The notes beneath the pieces are model-generated. The model had not been told where the DNA came from and made no database searches. It was given only the letters and a program-made list of their open reading frames with translations. A stretch of DNA of 64,000 nucleotides. Origin: Aphanomyces cochlioides. Its lineage: Eukaryota; Oomycota; Saprolegniomycetes; Saprolegniales; Verrucalvaceae. This document shows positions 32,436 through 43,415 of this stretch, piece after piece. Location: the NCBI GenBank assembly GCA_019828595.1, contig JAHQRK010000028.1, forward strand, positions 834,009 through 898,008. Direction: 5' to 3'. The position numbers and the translations under genes were made by a program. Numbering within the stretch: the stretch's first letter is position 1; each line of letters opens with the position of its first letter.

Positions 32436-32544
32436 GCTTGAGGAGATTAAGAACGGTGTAATCATGCATTATGTGTTTTGGACTCGTGATAGTACGAAAT
32501 TTGATTGTTCTTCGTTAAACGCAAGCCGGATAATGACGCTTATA

Positions 32545-32765
32545 GTCAAATCAAAGGCCCAACAGTTCTTGTCGCTGGCCTAACTGATGCTGGCATATCG
32601 TCTTAATGCCTCAAACTCACCTTGAAAGAGATGTCATTGACGGTGTCTGGGATGATGGTGAACATCTCCCCGTGTGGTGTCAGCTATCGTTGCGTTGAAG
32701 GTCGAGGGTACCGACTGCTTTTCGATGGGCAACCACTCGTTCAGACCAAGCCTGGTCATTAGATA
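32545..32765 (+). pseudogene. CLP1-like remnant, mirror image of 26039-27166
   Basis: AAAGGCCCAACAGTTCTTGT and the following 30 bases match the P-loop region of the CLP1-like gene, reading KGPTVLVAGLTDAG with the P-loop Lys lost and a stop soon after. Near 32692-32740 a second block reads VEGRGYRLLFDG, matching VEGRGYRLLLDG. The intervening sequence is largely deleted and unalignable. It lies just outside the right palindrome arm in the orientation expected if an ancestral inverted duplication included CLP1. Confidence 0.8.
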
Positions 32766-32854
32766 ACACAAGCATTTAGGTCACTGAAAGTCCATGAATG
32801 TCGTCTTTATCCTTCATCAAACGAACCAGATACATTCTCCAAATACCCCACATG

Positions 32855-32897
32855 TACTACACCATTTGCCGGTTTAGTTCGTTCAACTTGCGATATA
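32855..32897. repeat. 43-bp terminal-like repeat, inverted partner at 37473-37515
   Basis: TACTACACCATTTGCCGGTT and the following 23 bases recur in reverse complement at 37473-37515 with one mismatch (42 of 43). With TA as target site, each copy would start CTACACCATTTGCC next to a TA, as in Tc1/mariner/pogo ends. The pair may bound an element of about 4.66 kb or may be two separate ends. Confidence 0.75.
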
Positions 32898-33308
32898 CTA
32901 CTCTGGTCCATATTTCCAGTCACATTTGCATTTTAATTGGCGGAATTTTTCTAATCAACCACAATCGTGCGATTTGATTGGCTTTTAGAAATGTACAAGA
33001 TCTGGCGTTTCATTGGGTGTTTTCGCGATGTTCTGAATCGTTCTGACACATGAGATATGACGGGGGAAAAATTGGCGCCTTGGGCGAGAATAACAAAATG
33101 TGTCAATATTCATTCATTGTCCTTTTTGAGCCAACAAGCGAAGCATTCACGCATTGCGAGTGTCGAACAGTGTCGGTCTCAGCATCTACAAGTTATGACA
33201 CAGTCCCTGGACGAAGCGCGCCGACCAATTCAACTTGACGAGACGACACAACGAAAGATGTACGAGGCTCTTCTTGAGCTGTCGTACAAAGGCCAACTCA
33301 AACATGGT
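32898..33308 (+). pseudogene. Tc1/mariner-like element: left end and N-terminal helix-turn-helix piece
   Basis: CTACTCTGGTCCATA directly after a TA (32896-32897) is the same terminus as the element at 42597-43193. Behind it, from ATG 33195, MTQSLDEARRPIQLDETTQR then KMYEALLELSYKGQLKHG resembles the N-terminal DNA-binding helices of oomycete mariner-like transposases. The catalytic part is missing. The fold-back element at 33324 follows at once. Confidence 0.5.
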
Positions 33309-33323
33309 ACATACACAGCTAGT

Positions 33324-33880
33324 ATTTCGTATCATTTGCAATTTATCTCGTATCAGTGCAATATATTTCGTATGACTTGCATTTAATTTCGTGGTCGGCG
33401 ACGAAAATCGATTTATATTTCGCATGACTTGCATTATATTTCATACCTCTTGCATTTAATTTCGTATTTTTTAGCTTATATTTCGTAACACGTGCATTTT
33501 AATTCGCAGAAAAGAGAAAAAGTACGTAGAAAAATTAACAAAAAATTGTTATCGACCTCATAAGAAATTGGTGGGACACTTCAATCACCATATAAGTCAA
33601 TGCGAGCATCAATCAAGCTCGGCAGAGTTCATATGCGCTTGCCCGTCGCAAATTCATAGCTCAAGCCAACACTGCAACACATGTGAAACTTCATATCTCA
33701 ATAGGACGTTGAATATATTTTGCATTACTACGAATTTAAATGCACGTGATACGAAACATAAGCAAAAAAATATGAAATTAAATGCAAGAGGTATGAAATA
33801 TAATGCAAGTTATTCGATTTTCGTGCAAGTCATACGAAATATATTGCACTGATACGAAATATATTGCAAATGATACGAAA
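33324..33880. repeat. Fold-back element with about 150-190-bp inverted arms made of short subrepeats
   Basis: The left arm (33325-33512) and right arm (about 33730-33880, inverted) share blocks such as TTTCGTATCATTTGCAAT, TCGTATCAGTGCAATATATT and CATACCTCTTGCATTTAATT. Each arm is built from repeats of TTGCATTTAATTTCGTAT type. The loop of about 215 bp has no clear gene. Confidence 0.8.
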
Positions 33881-34129
33881 TGATGTGGTTTGTGAAACTA
33901 TTTTGTCCACATTTCTGTAGAGTGTGTGAAATGTATTGTCTTCAGAATTTACAGTGTGGATTGCACTGGCATTTCTATTTTGTCCAATCCAAATTTAAAG
34001 TAGTTTCAATTGGCTATATATATGGAGGCGTACATCAATGTTGTGTTGTGCGAGTTGTCCGAGCTCCCTCATCTCACGCTCATGCTTGTCGAGCTACAAC
34101 GAATTCTTGCACGCCTGTGCTAGCAATAA

Positions 34130-34935
34130 TGATGATAACTGACCAAATAAATTACGATGAATTTACTCCTATTTCTCTGACTTTGACCAACAACGGAGCG
34201 ATTACAGCATTTCTGAGGGGATGGACGAAGGGCGCAAAAGCTATGCCGTCACACACGGCCTCGTGATACTCCGAAGTGTTTAAAAACCCGTAGAGAACAT
34301 AAATCACACATTTAAGGAGACAAGTTGATTGTGGATTCCTTTGTATCAGTCCTTTATTCGAGATTGCGTTGCTAAACTAAAGCAAGTTACATGACCAGCA
34401 CCAACTCTTCTACATGTATTGTGTCAATTAAAATGCTCAAAGATATTGTAGACATCTTTCTATATGGCTGGCAATCAACGTGTTCAGTTGTAGACTACAT
34501 ATCGTCCCTCGACATGCAACGAGTGTACATGTGTGAACCTGTAAAGCAGTTGAATGTGACTTTCGAATGATGTGAGAACTAATTTAAGTTTACTGCGATT
34601 CTAGCCTTCCTCTGTCACACTGAACCCTGTTTCTTAGTTATGTGTGCCTGGTAAGGGAGTTTAGATTAGCTTTCAACTACGTGTTCCTTTGTGTTGCGCT
34701 GGGATAAATCATTGGGCGGGTTTCTGTATTTTGTTAGCATTTGATTGGTCAATGAATCCACAGTGCAAACGGCTCTGTGATTTCCATTGAGAGGTATATT
34801 CAAAACGCTCAATACAAATTGCAAGTATAAATACAGAGAAAAAATATCATTTTATTGGAAAAAACAGTGATCTTTGCACTGTAACCCCCTTAATTTCAAT
34901 ATGTCGAGCACTGTAAAAGTTGATGAATGTGAAAT
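34130..34935. repeat. Region X (right), diverged inverted copy of 23690-24560
   Basis: Aligns in reverse orientation with the left region X. It lacks the double palindrome found there. It includes the coding-like piece INYDEFTPISLTL, AITAFLRGWTKG (plus strand near 34150-34250) and two CCAAT/ATTGG-type motifs near 34710-34790. Confidence 0.65.
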
Positions 34936-34999
34936 TTCACAAAGCCAGATATTGAGATATATTTAGACTTGATATTTGTATTACAGAGAAAATATCTTG

Positions 35000-37299
35000 G
35001 ATATATTATGTTTTATGAAACGTTTTCGAAACTTCGTATCCGGATCGTCAGTGCGAGGAAATCTCATCCGCAACACATGCACAAGCGCATGTCAGCAAAC
35101 GAGAAAGTGGTTCGACGATGACGAGGACATCACTGATATGTACCTGGCAAAGAGGACGAAGTAACAGTATGAGGTAATTCTACGCAGATTGCTTGCTTGG
35201 CTGGATGCTACGCATCCTTGGTGTGTCGACAATGGCGAAATCAAGCTTCCACTGTCATCTGACATCTGCAAAGAGTTTCTCAAGCATGAGTCTGTGAACA
35301 CGAGAAAAACGATCGCTTCTGGCAGCAAGCAGCTGAAATCTGCTGCCTCAATCAACGCATGTAGAAGCGCAATTGCATACTTGTACAAGGTATCTAGGGT
35401 GGAGATGGATTCTGATCTTTCAACAATGCTTCATGGTAAGCTTAGATTTATCATATCCAGTCTTAATCATGAACACTACCACAATAGACTTTATGGGAGG
35501 ATACAAGCGCAAAGTCGCTCAAATGAAAAACGAAGGCGAGATGCCAATCGGAGAAGGAAAGAGCCCAATTTCGATTGATGGTGACTGAAGTTAACACGTA
35601 CATTTTGTTTATATAGTATCTAGGTTACATGTTTTTGGCCTCCAAAGCTCTGAATGGCGCTGTTGGAATCCGCGACTGTGGAATTGCTCACACATTCTTG
35701 CTTTTTTGTTGGAATTTGGTGGCTAGATCGGCCTCCGTGAGTTCAATACGATTCGACCACTTGTCTTGGGAAGGTGGGAAACCTTGCTTGAATGGTAGAT
35801 TCATTGAAGTCACAGGAGATGCTCTGGTGGTGCAATATGGCCTGACGAAGAGCGATCAATCAGGTGCAAATTCCCCCCCCCCCCACAGGGTGTATGCAAA
35901 CCCTTCAGAACCATCCATATGTCCCATTTTAAGGTAGTAGTACATATCCTCAGTTCATCGATATAAAGCTAAACTATTGTCTAGCCTCGCAATATTGGTG
36001 TTTACGAGGGGATCACAAGGAGACGAAAGCGCACTTGTCTTTGGGAACAATGCTAAAGAACGATTCTCGGCCTGGTTGACCAAATTTTGTCTCAACCATG
36101 AAGAGGAAATTTTGAGCTTGGGGATATCGGTCGACGAAATTGGGACACACTCATTCCGTAAGGGTGTCACGAGTGCTCTTTCAGATAGCACTGGTGGCCC
36201 GTAACAAGTTTCCGTGTGGCTGCGAGCAGGATGATCGCTTGGATCCGTCCAAGGACGATACATTTTTGCAGGTTCAGGTGGAGATCAGTTTGTGGGCAGA
36301 GCAGCAGCACGTGCAGAGATATCTATCAAATTGATTTGATTTAATGTAGGAATGGGAGTCAATGAGCTTGACTTTGCAAACCTCCCACCACACTTTCCAA
36401 CAGTCTCATTGTCGACAAATGAATGGGAGAGGATTCTACCAGGGTACACAAGTTTCTATCCTAAGTGCTTTCGTAGTGCTCTGCCATATCTGCTTGCATC
36501 CATAGCATATCACTTAGAGTGGCTTCAAACAAGTCTCGACAATGGCCACCCTTTCTTTTTATCCTTATTGTGGACTTCAGGACGGCTGAAGTATCTGAAT
36601 CATGTCGTTCAGTCTGGAAACATGGTGAATCCAGCAACCAAGATGAAAGCAAGCGGGATCCTCCCGCATATAGTTTTGTCCAAACGTTTGAAAGAAGTGG
36701 AAATCAAATTAGACAATCTGGGTCAAGTCATAATGGATTTGCTGAAGCAAATTAAAGATGATGTTGTTGCAACACTGAAAAACACAACTCATACACAGCC
36801 AAGCACAGCTACTTTGGAGAGCATATGCTCTCGAATCATCGAAGAAATAAAGATGCAACAATCAATTAACAATGTAGACAAGCACGGCGATCAAACAGAA
36901 ACTACAGTTGTTGAAGAGTTGACGGAACTGCGATGCACAGCTATCTCATGCCCAACTATGAAACTTTTCGACGCTTGGAACATGTGGTGGTCAAATATGG
37001 ACCAACGTGGTCAGCCCATGCCGTTGTGTTTGGTTCGCTCTCGCGATTTTGACCGTCAAGCCGATCGAGTCAACTATTCGAAACTCACACGTGTCATGGC
37101 ATCACTGCTGCATCATACCTCTGTACCCGTTGCAGAAATTGCATCCATTGACGTCGGTCTACGCTCAGAATTGTTCGAATCGTGTCTGCAATCACTGGCA
37201 CGTACGCTTGCAGAAAAGCGCGACAACAAGCGACACAACTTACGAGATATGTCTTACTCCAGCCTATACAGCTTGATCGTTAACAGCGCTAAGAAGTAG
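35000..37299 (+). pseudogene. Crypton-1: tyrosine recombinase transposon gene, decayed
   Basis: A multi-exon tyrosine recombinase of Crypton type. The N-terminal region (LSSDICKEFLKHESVN, SINACRSAIAYLYKV) is followed by a catalytic Arg region (CWNLVARSASVSSIRFDHLSW), the box GTHSFRKGVTSALS, and the nucleophile region RYIFAGSGGDQFVGRAAA with the tyrosine. After a short intron (about 36319-36357) comes a C-terminal domain of about 310 aa (NELDFANLPPHFPTVSL through WNMWWSNMDQRGQPMPLCLV) that resembles the DNA-binding tail of Cryptons. It has stops: TAA after STGGP and TGA where WLRAGW would be expected, plus an early TAA after YLAKRTK. A poly-C tract (12 C) sits at about 35874-35885. The same protein order occurs at 40292-42268. 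Confidence 0.8.
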
Positions 37300-37472
37300 T
37301 GTTTACATTGGTATTTCATTGTTGGATGACGTCGTCGCAATTCACAAACCATTCGTAGGGCTCACCTTTCTTCACATATGTGTGGTGCTCGTCCGATTCG
37401 AAACTGTGTCATCGATTGATATAGAAGTATAGAGTTTCACATTCGTTTCACATAACACCATATATATCTAAG

Positions 37473-37515
37473 TATATCGCAAGTTAAACGAACTAAACCG
37501 GCAAATGGTGTAGTA
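37473..37515. repeat. 43-bp inverted partner of 32855-32897
   Basis: Reverse complement of 32855-32897 with one mismatch. It lies between the Crypton-1 3' end and Harbinger E. Confidence 0.75.
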
Positions 37516-37554
37516 TATCAAAAAGATCGAAGTCTGGTTGGCTACATAACCGGA

Positions 37555-38772
37555 TTACGGATAGCATTCTAGAAAGTCGGCACGAACACCAAGCATGAAA
37601 GCATCACCATACACATCAGTGTTGCGATCGCGACGAGCATTTGATTCGGCAAACAAATCGTCTTGAAGGTCGATGAGGATATTGTGCAGTACAAAGCATT
37701 ACATTGTATGGCGAATTGTAGCAGCCAGTGTATTCTCATTCATCACAGTTTTCAAGATTCTAAACCGCTCTTTGAGACGTCCGAAGGCACATTCTACTGA
37801 CATACGCGAGCTGGAGAGCTTGTAATTATAGTTCTTTTGCCACTTCGACAGTCGACCATTCTCTTCATGATGTTGATAGGGAACCATGAGCCAAGGTAAT
37901 AAAGTGTATCCAGCGTCGCCAATAAGGTAGCAGCCAGAGGGGATTTCATGGGGAGCAAGTTGTCCAAAGTGCGAAATTTTCCATATTTTGCTATCCGAGA
38001 AGGAGCCAGGGCGGATATCGACAGAATAAAACTTAGATCGTGAGTCCACTACAGCCTGTATGTTTAGTGATGGATCGCCATTGCGGTTGTAGAAACCTTC
38101 GTAATCTTGTTGTCGATTTATTTCAATGATTGTTCCGCCAACGGCATCTATGGTACCTGGAATGCTTTGTTTGTTTGTGAAACCCATCTCAACCTCTCGC
38201 CACTCTTGGGGAGTACGAGGAGGTCGGATCCAGTGTTTCGAAACGGAGAAAACGACATGGGACAACATATGGACAACGGTTATAGTCCACGACTTGGAAA
38301 CACCAAATGCTGCTGCTGTCTCTAGATAGCCGCCTTCGGATCCATAAAAATAGACCATGATGGCAACTTTTTTTTCGAACGAATGTGTAATATGGCGATG
38401 GGTGTAGTGTGTCATGCATGATCGGAGGTATTGGCAAAGTCCAAAGAACGAAGCTTGGTTACATCGCAAATTATGACGGAACCAAAGGTCATATTGTGGA
38501 TCATTGAGCATGCCATCGAAATCAACGGCTGTCACTGTCAAAACGTTGTACTGCTCAGCATTGGTGTGGTAAATGGTGCATGCTACTGACACAGCAGTCA
38601 AGCAGTGGCGACCGCGACAGAGATGATACTTGCGTAGTCCATTTGAGCAAACAAACAAGAGAACCAAAGTGACTGGGCAAGAATGGCTTTCAACGTCTAC
38701 CAACAGGAAGCGTCCTAGAATTGTTTCCGTATTCCGGTTTATTAACCAATGAAATAGCAAGTTTTTAGACAT
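37555..38772 (-). pseudogene. PIF/Harbinger E transposase (HARBI1-like), one in-frame stop
   Basis: From ATG 38772 the ORF runs 357 codons to a TAA at 37699, then continues in the same frame (CFVLHNILIDLQDDLF) to 37555. The catalytic set is present: IPGTIDAVGGTII (Asp), YLIGDAGYTLLPW (Asp) and SSSRMSVECAFGRLKERFR (Glu). The stop falls where related proteins keep a helix (CCILHN-like), so it probably truncates the protein by about 50 residues. No MYB-like partner gene is nearby, and TIRs were not located. Confidence 0.82.
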
Positions 38773-38897
38773 ACATGCATCAATGACTTTCGTGGACGTT
38801 TAGCGACCGAGGTCTTAAATACTAAGTGCAACGGGGCCGTTGCTAGACAAGCCAATGAAGTCACGTCAAGATCACGACGTGTTATAAGAACACCGGG

Positions 38898-39695
38898 TTA
38901 TAAGAACCGATCGAAGGAAGAAGCTCTTGGTTGCACCGCATAGGCATGCCCTTCGGGATAAGTCGGCAGCTCGTGCGACTCAATGCGACCACCAGGTTGA
39001 CCCCGTATGACAAACATGATCGGCAACTTGGTGCCATCGGCGCGAACGGTAAGAGCGGCGGTCATTCTGTATCCATGCTTTTCACTGACAGAAATCTTAG
39101 CGTTGCCGCCTCGAATTGACCAAATCACTCTCGGTGGCATATCATAGTACATACTTGTCTCATGAACGTTGTAGATCATGTCAGATGAGTATGCCGCGAA
39201 CTCTCGATGGAATGACTCAGCAAATTCAAGGTGCACACTTTCAAGCACCTCCTACGTCTTCTTGGCGAAGACAGGCCGTTGTCTTGAAAAGCCATAGCTA
39301 TCACAAAAGCGTTGAAGTAGCCGTAGAAGCGACTGGTAAGCTGTTTCAGGTGATTTCGTCGAGAGATAATCCAGTAACCAGGAGTGGTGGTGCTTCTTAA
39401 TCCAGTTGATGTTGTGTACACATGACAGGGCTTTCTCTTCGTTTCGCATCTTGGTCATGAACGCAACAAATCTTTCAGGGTCAAGGAAAATTTCACGCTT
39501 TGCATTAGTTATCTTCTTGTTGAGGCGATTGCCTTGATGCGCCATGACTTCAAATTTCATGGCTGCAATGCCGCGTATCGTTCTTCGAGGAATATTCATA
39601 AGCTTGGAGACCTCGTAGTCGCTGTGGTCTTCGAGTAGCGCGATGACTTCGCGTTTGACCTCAATCGTGTAAGTTTGGCGCTTTGAGCGAGCCAT
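38898..39695 (-). pseudogene. Pogo-like (Tc1/mariner superfamily) transposase, truncated
   Basis: ATG 39695 starts a helix-turn-helix domain (VKREVIALLEDHSDYEVSKL, NIPRRTIRGIAA). The frame is interrupted by a TAG after FAKKT and continues with HLEFAESFHREFAAY, then IYNVHETSMYYDMPP and YRMTAALTVRADGTKLPIMF, the DDE_1 core of pogo/Tigger proteins. The first catalytic position reads NVHET, where the family has DET, so Asp is replaced by His. Homology ends at GHAYAVQ, so the rest of the catalytic domain is missing. Confidence 0.78.
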
Positions 39696-39870
39696 ATCAA
39701 CTTTGACAGTGATTGTGTTGATTTAGTGGAGCCAAAATTTAAAAAAACTGACGAAAAGCGCGGGCAAAAAAATTCCGCCGATCATGTATAGATAAACATT
39801 TATAAGCTGATGATTGGCTGGATTTGATACGTCATGGAGTAGTACTCATGAAAAACTTCGGTAGGCCTTG

Positions 39871-40185
39871 TTATCTGTCGTTCCCTGTAACTTCGCCAAT
39901 CAGGCGTCCATGACCAACGAAGGACTTGTTACCATAACGGTCGCGAAGGATCTTCATCATTTCGACACCTTCAGTGTTATATACCATGCGCGCGTGTAAG
40001 TCATCACTAGAAGCAAGTATAATTACTCGCGCTAATATCTTCTTGGAGTTATAATCTTCTGCAGTTCGAGGTAGACTCTTGAAAATTTGGGCACAGTCCT
40101 TGAGTTCCATATACGCCATGACGCGCGTATGAGATTGGACGAAATTGGTGCCATCAAAAGTGTTCACGTATGATTTAACTCCCAT
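39871..40185 (-). pseudogene. Copia Gag N-terminal fragment
   Basis: A 104-aa ORF from ATG 40185: VNTFDGTNFVQSHTRVMAYM, then ARVIILASSDDLHARMVYN and MMKILRDRYGN. This is the gag-polypeptide (UBN2-type) signature of copia elements. Nothing of pol follows. It may be a solo fragment of the same family as 11750-15698, which lacks this part. Confidence 0.7.
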
Positions 40186-40291
40186 AGTTAAAGGAGGATT
40201 GAATCAATTGTATCCAGAACGCGTAAGACGAACGTGTTATGCAATCGACTTAGTATTTGATTGGATGAAATACAATTAAATTCACACAATC

Positions 40292-42268
40292 TCATTCTCC
40301 AAGTGCGCGATTGTTTCCAGTTCTCGACGATATCCTTTGTCTCTTCCTGTTCTGGAATGGCACCGCCCGAGCATTTGGATTTGAAGCATGTATTGCTTGT
40401 CTGATGCGTCTCAGAGTGGTCACAGCGCGGTCTTTTCTCGTTTTCCTTGGGTTTGGTGGCTCAGACATTGGAACTTTCGTGATGCCAAGTCGAAACAAGT
40501 CATGAGCTTCGAACTCGCTCCGAGGCTTGGGCATGGCGCATCCGGTGGCCAACTCGACAGCGTCCGTCAGGTGCTTCACAAGCATTGTCCACTCCGAGTA
40601 CGTCTTACGCATCCTGGTTGTAGAGAAGTCTGACGGCTGTAATGCACGATATGGCGGCTGGCCAGCGGCGCTGTTCCCGAACCACCACAATCGCCACACA
40701 CCAAACGCATCGACTTGAGATAGAGCAAAGTTTTCAGGTAGCCTGTGGAACTTACCGTCGCTGGTCCAGTGATAAATCGTGGTGCTCTCTGGCTTGCTGC
40801 TTATTTCCGGCTGTCCGCCCGTGCGTTGGAACAAACCAGCTTCTTCTAGAAGCCCTCGAATAGTGTCGTGTAGCTCCCCTTGAGTCATATTGCCTGTTCC
40901 AATGCCCTTTTCGTCAAGCAGCTTCGAAATCCCAGACAATAAGAGATTGGGCAACTCCCTCAACTGCGACTGCGTATGGAATTGTTGCTTGTAAAGCTCA
41001 ACATATGGTGGTATCCCCGTTGGCTTCATCCACGTTGCGCTTTCATTAGCAAGGCATGACATAAGTATGTCTTGTGAGTTTTGGTTTGTAAAGAGATAGC
41101 TTGATAAAAGAGGGTGGCGTGTAGGCATGATAGACTTCAGCAGATTTAGATGGAACGTCAGTGATGCCAAGCATAAGTTTAGAACAGGGCGGAGATGCAT
41201 ATCAGTGTAGAGATTTGGAAACATCTTTGCACAACTGGACACGACGGCTTCACACTCATTGTCTTTGAAGTGTGGTGGAAGTAAAGTCAACACTGTTGAT
41301 TGGGAGGCCCGCAACGACGCGTCCAAGGTACTGATCGCCTGCAGCTTCAAACCGAAAATAGCGGTCTTGAACACCACCAAGCGACCATCCGCATCTCAAG
41401 CACACACTAACAATTGACGGACCACCTGTGCTCGCGCTGCATGCAAACGTGGCCACACCCTTTCCAATAGAATGTGTACCGAAGGATTTCTCGCTGAGTA
41501 AAACATTGAGACTTTTTGAAAATCGACCCTTTTGATCAGCACCAGGAAACAGGCTACCCAGACAAAGGGTAAGATTTGAGCCGAGGTACATACCAACGGC
41601 CAGGATCCAGCATGTCGTAGGGGATAATGGATTGCCATAGAGATGACGAGGGTCTTTAGGGCCTGCTGCTTCTTGGTTCGTCTTTGTCTTATGCAACACA
41701 CAGCCGACGCTATCGTCAGCCGAGTGAAAATATGACAATTGGAGAGTTTCAAACGACTTCGAGCGACACATCAAGTTCCACTGCGTTGTCAAAAAAAGAT
41801 GCGAAAATCCATCGTCATTGGCAATCAACGTCTTCCTGCAGAGTGCTTCGTACACAGAGTATGGCAACGGTTCTTTCCCTGGTTTGCGTTGGTCGCCGTT
41901 TTGAGTCTTATCTGCCTCAATGCGCTTCATTCCTTTAAACAGAGTCTTTAAATCATCACCATATGCGTCGGGAATTGGTAAATATCGCTGACGATAGATT
42001 CCCTTAAACGCACTTCGATAACCACTGAGAGTTGACACCTTTACGTCAGCTTTATTCGTTTTGTGCATGAGATATGCCTCAAAATGAGATGGCATGAGAC
42101 TGTGATGTCGAGCGATCCATCGACAGCGAAGAAGCTGTCTGGGTTGGTTTGTGTCTCAGCTATCCACTTGCAAATTACGTTGATATAGCTTTTGTATGCT
42201 TTCCTTGTGGATGGCGCCGTGCAGGCGCGTCGGACTTGGCTTGCGTCTAGAGCTTGTTGACTGGCCAT
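40292..42268 (-). pseudogene. Crypton-2: tyrosine recombinase transposon gene, active site mutated
   Basis: Reading from ATG 42268: QVRRACTAPSTRKAYKSYIN (core-binding domain), a frameshift near 42095, then TLSGYRSAFKGIYRQRYLP, WNLMCRSKSFETLQL (Arg region), GTHSIGKGVATFACS, and QDRYFRFEAAGDQYLGRVVA (Tyr region). A second frameshift near 41290 leads into the C-terminal domain (LPPHFKDNECEAV through FGVWRLWWFGNSAAGQPPY and a basic tail KTRKDRAVTTLRRIRQ). In Crypton-1 the corresponding box is HSFRKG. Here it is HSIGKG, so the catalytic-box Arg has become Gly. Two frameshifts plus this change make the recombinase inactive. Confidence 0.83.
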
Positions 42269-42596
42269 TGATGCGGTGTTTGAAGGACTGACTGCCAGGC
42301 CACAGACCACGACAGTCTATCAGACTAAAATGATTAGGGCTATCAATTTTCGACCAATGATGGTTATCCAACCAGCGTAGCATAGATGTCTTACGCGTTC
42401 TTTTCACACTTCATTGACGGGTCGGTATACTTTAATCAAGTTAAACAAAAGAAAATAAAAAATATTTATGGGAAATTGTATGCTATCCGTCTTACGCTAC
42501 CTCTCAAGAACCAATACTCAAGTTACGATAGTTGATGAATCAAAATTGTCTTGAACAAATGTAAACCTCGAAACTTGATATTTGTGTTGTTGACTA

Positions 42597-43193
42597 CTAC
42601 TCTGGTCCATAATATCAGCAACATTTGGGGTATAATTGGTGGATTAAGGCTGTTTCTACAGTAAAATCGATGCTGATTGGTTTATAAAACAGAGCAGAAA
42701 AAGAGCTTTGATTGGACACATTTTGATCTTCAAACGGAGTTCTGGTTGTGAAATGACAGAAGTGTAAAAATTCCAAAAATTTGACGACCAGTAGATTATG
42801 ATGTGCGCCATCAAATAGACGAAGCTTAGACTTATGAGAGAGAGTAATTAAGTAAAGCACACTTTGTACTACATTGTGGTCAAGCTAGAATTGCCGCTCG
42901 GAAACACAATACGTTCATCACAGCACAAACGCTGTTAAATGGTAAGGTTTGAGTTTCTCAAGCTCTATTTAATCATCAGACAGGAACCCTGTCAGATCTG
43001 CGGGTTGTATACCGTCTATGTGAAGCTAAATAGACCTCTTAACAGCTCCAACAACCAGCTATTGACGACAATCTTGCTCTCATCAACTACGTTGGCACTA
43101 AATAGTGCCCAGTGTCACAAATGAAGTATACGAAAAACAAATGTGTCAAATACTGTGTAATCCAAATGTTGCTCATAATGCGGACCAGAGTAG
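42597..43193. repeat. Tc1/mariner-type element or MITE, 597 bp, TA duplication
   Basis: The ends CTACTCTGGTCCATAATATC.. and (inverted) CTACTCTGGTCCGCATTATG.., each continuing AGCAACATTTGG, match at 28 of 32 bases and sit directly inside TA dinucleotides (42595-42596, 43194-43195). No transposase is recognisable. The same end occurs at 32898. Confidence 0.82.
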
Positions 43194-43415
43194 TATTCCA
43201 AACTTCCTTGACTTGTCGTGACTTCAGTTGTGAGTGATGGTCACGAGTGATGGTCTTGTTCCCGGAATGTTCCTTGATGCGTCGGGAAAGATCGAGATGT
43301 CTTGCGCTCGACTTGTCTTCCGGATCCGGATAAAGTGTGTCACGGAAAACGGGAATGTGTGTCTTGAATGACTTGGTGTCTTGAAGGCTTGATAAAATAC
43401 CATTCAACGTTCAGC

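Larger units (their letters stand above)
29976..32477 (-). repeat. Right arm of 2502-bp palindrome
   Basis: Reverse complement of 27269-29770. Similarity stops abruptly outside 32477, where the left flank continues CAACAACAC and this side reads GTGTTTTGGAC. Confidence 0.95.
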
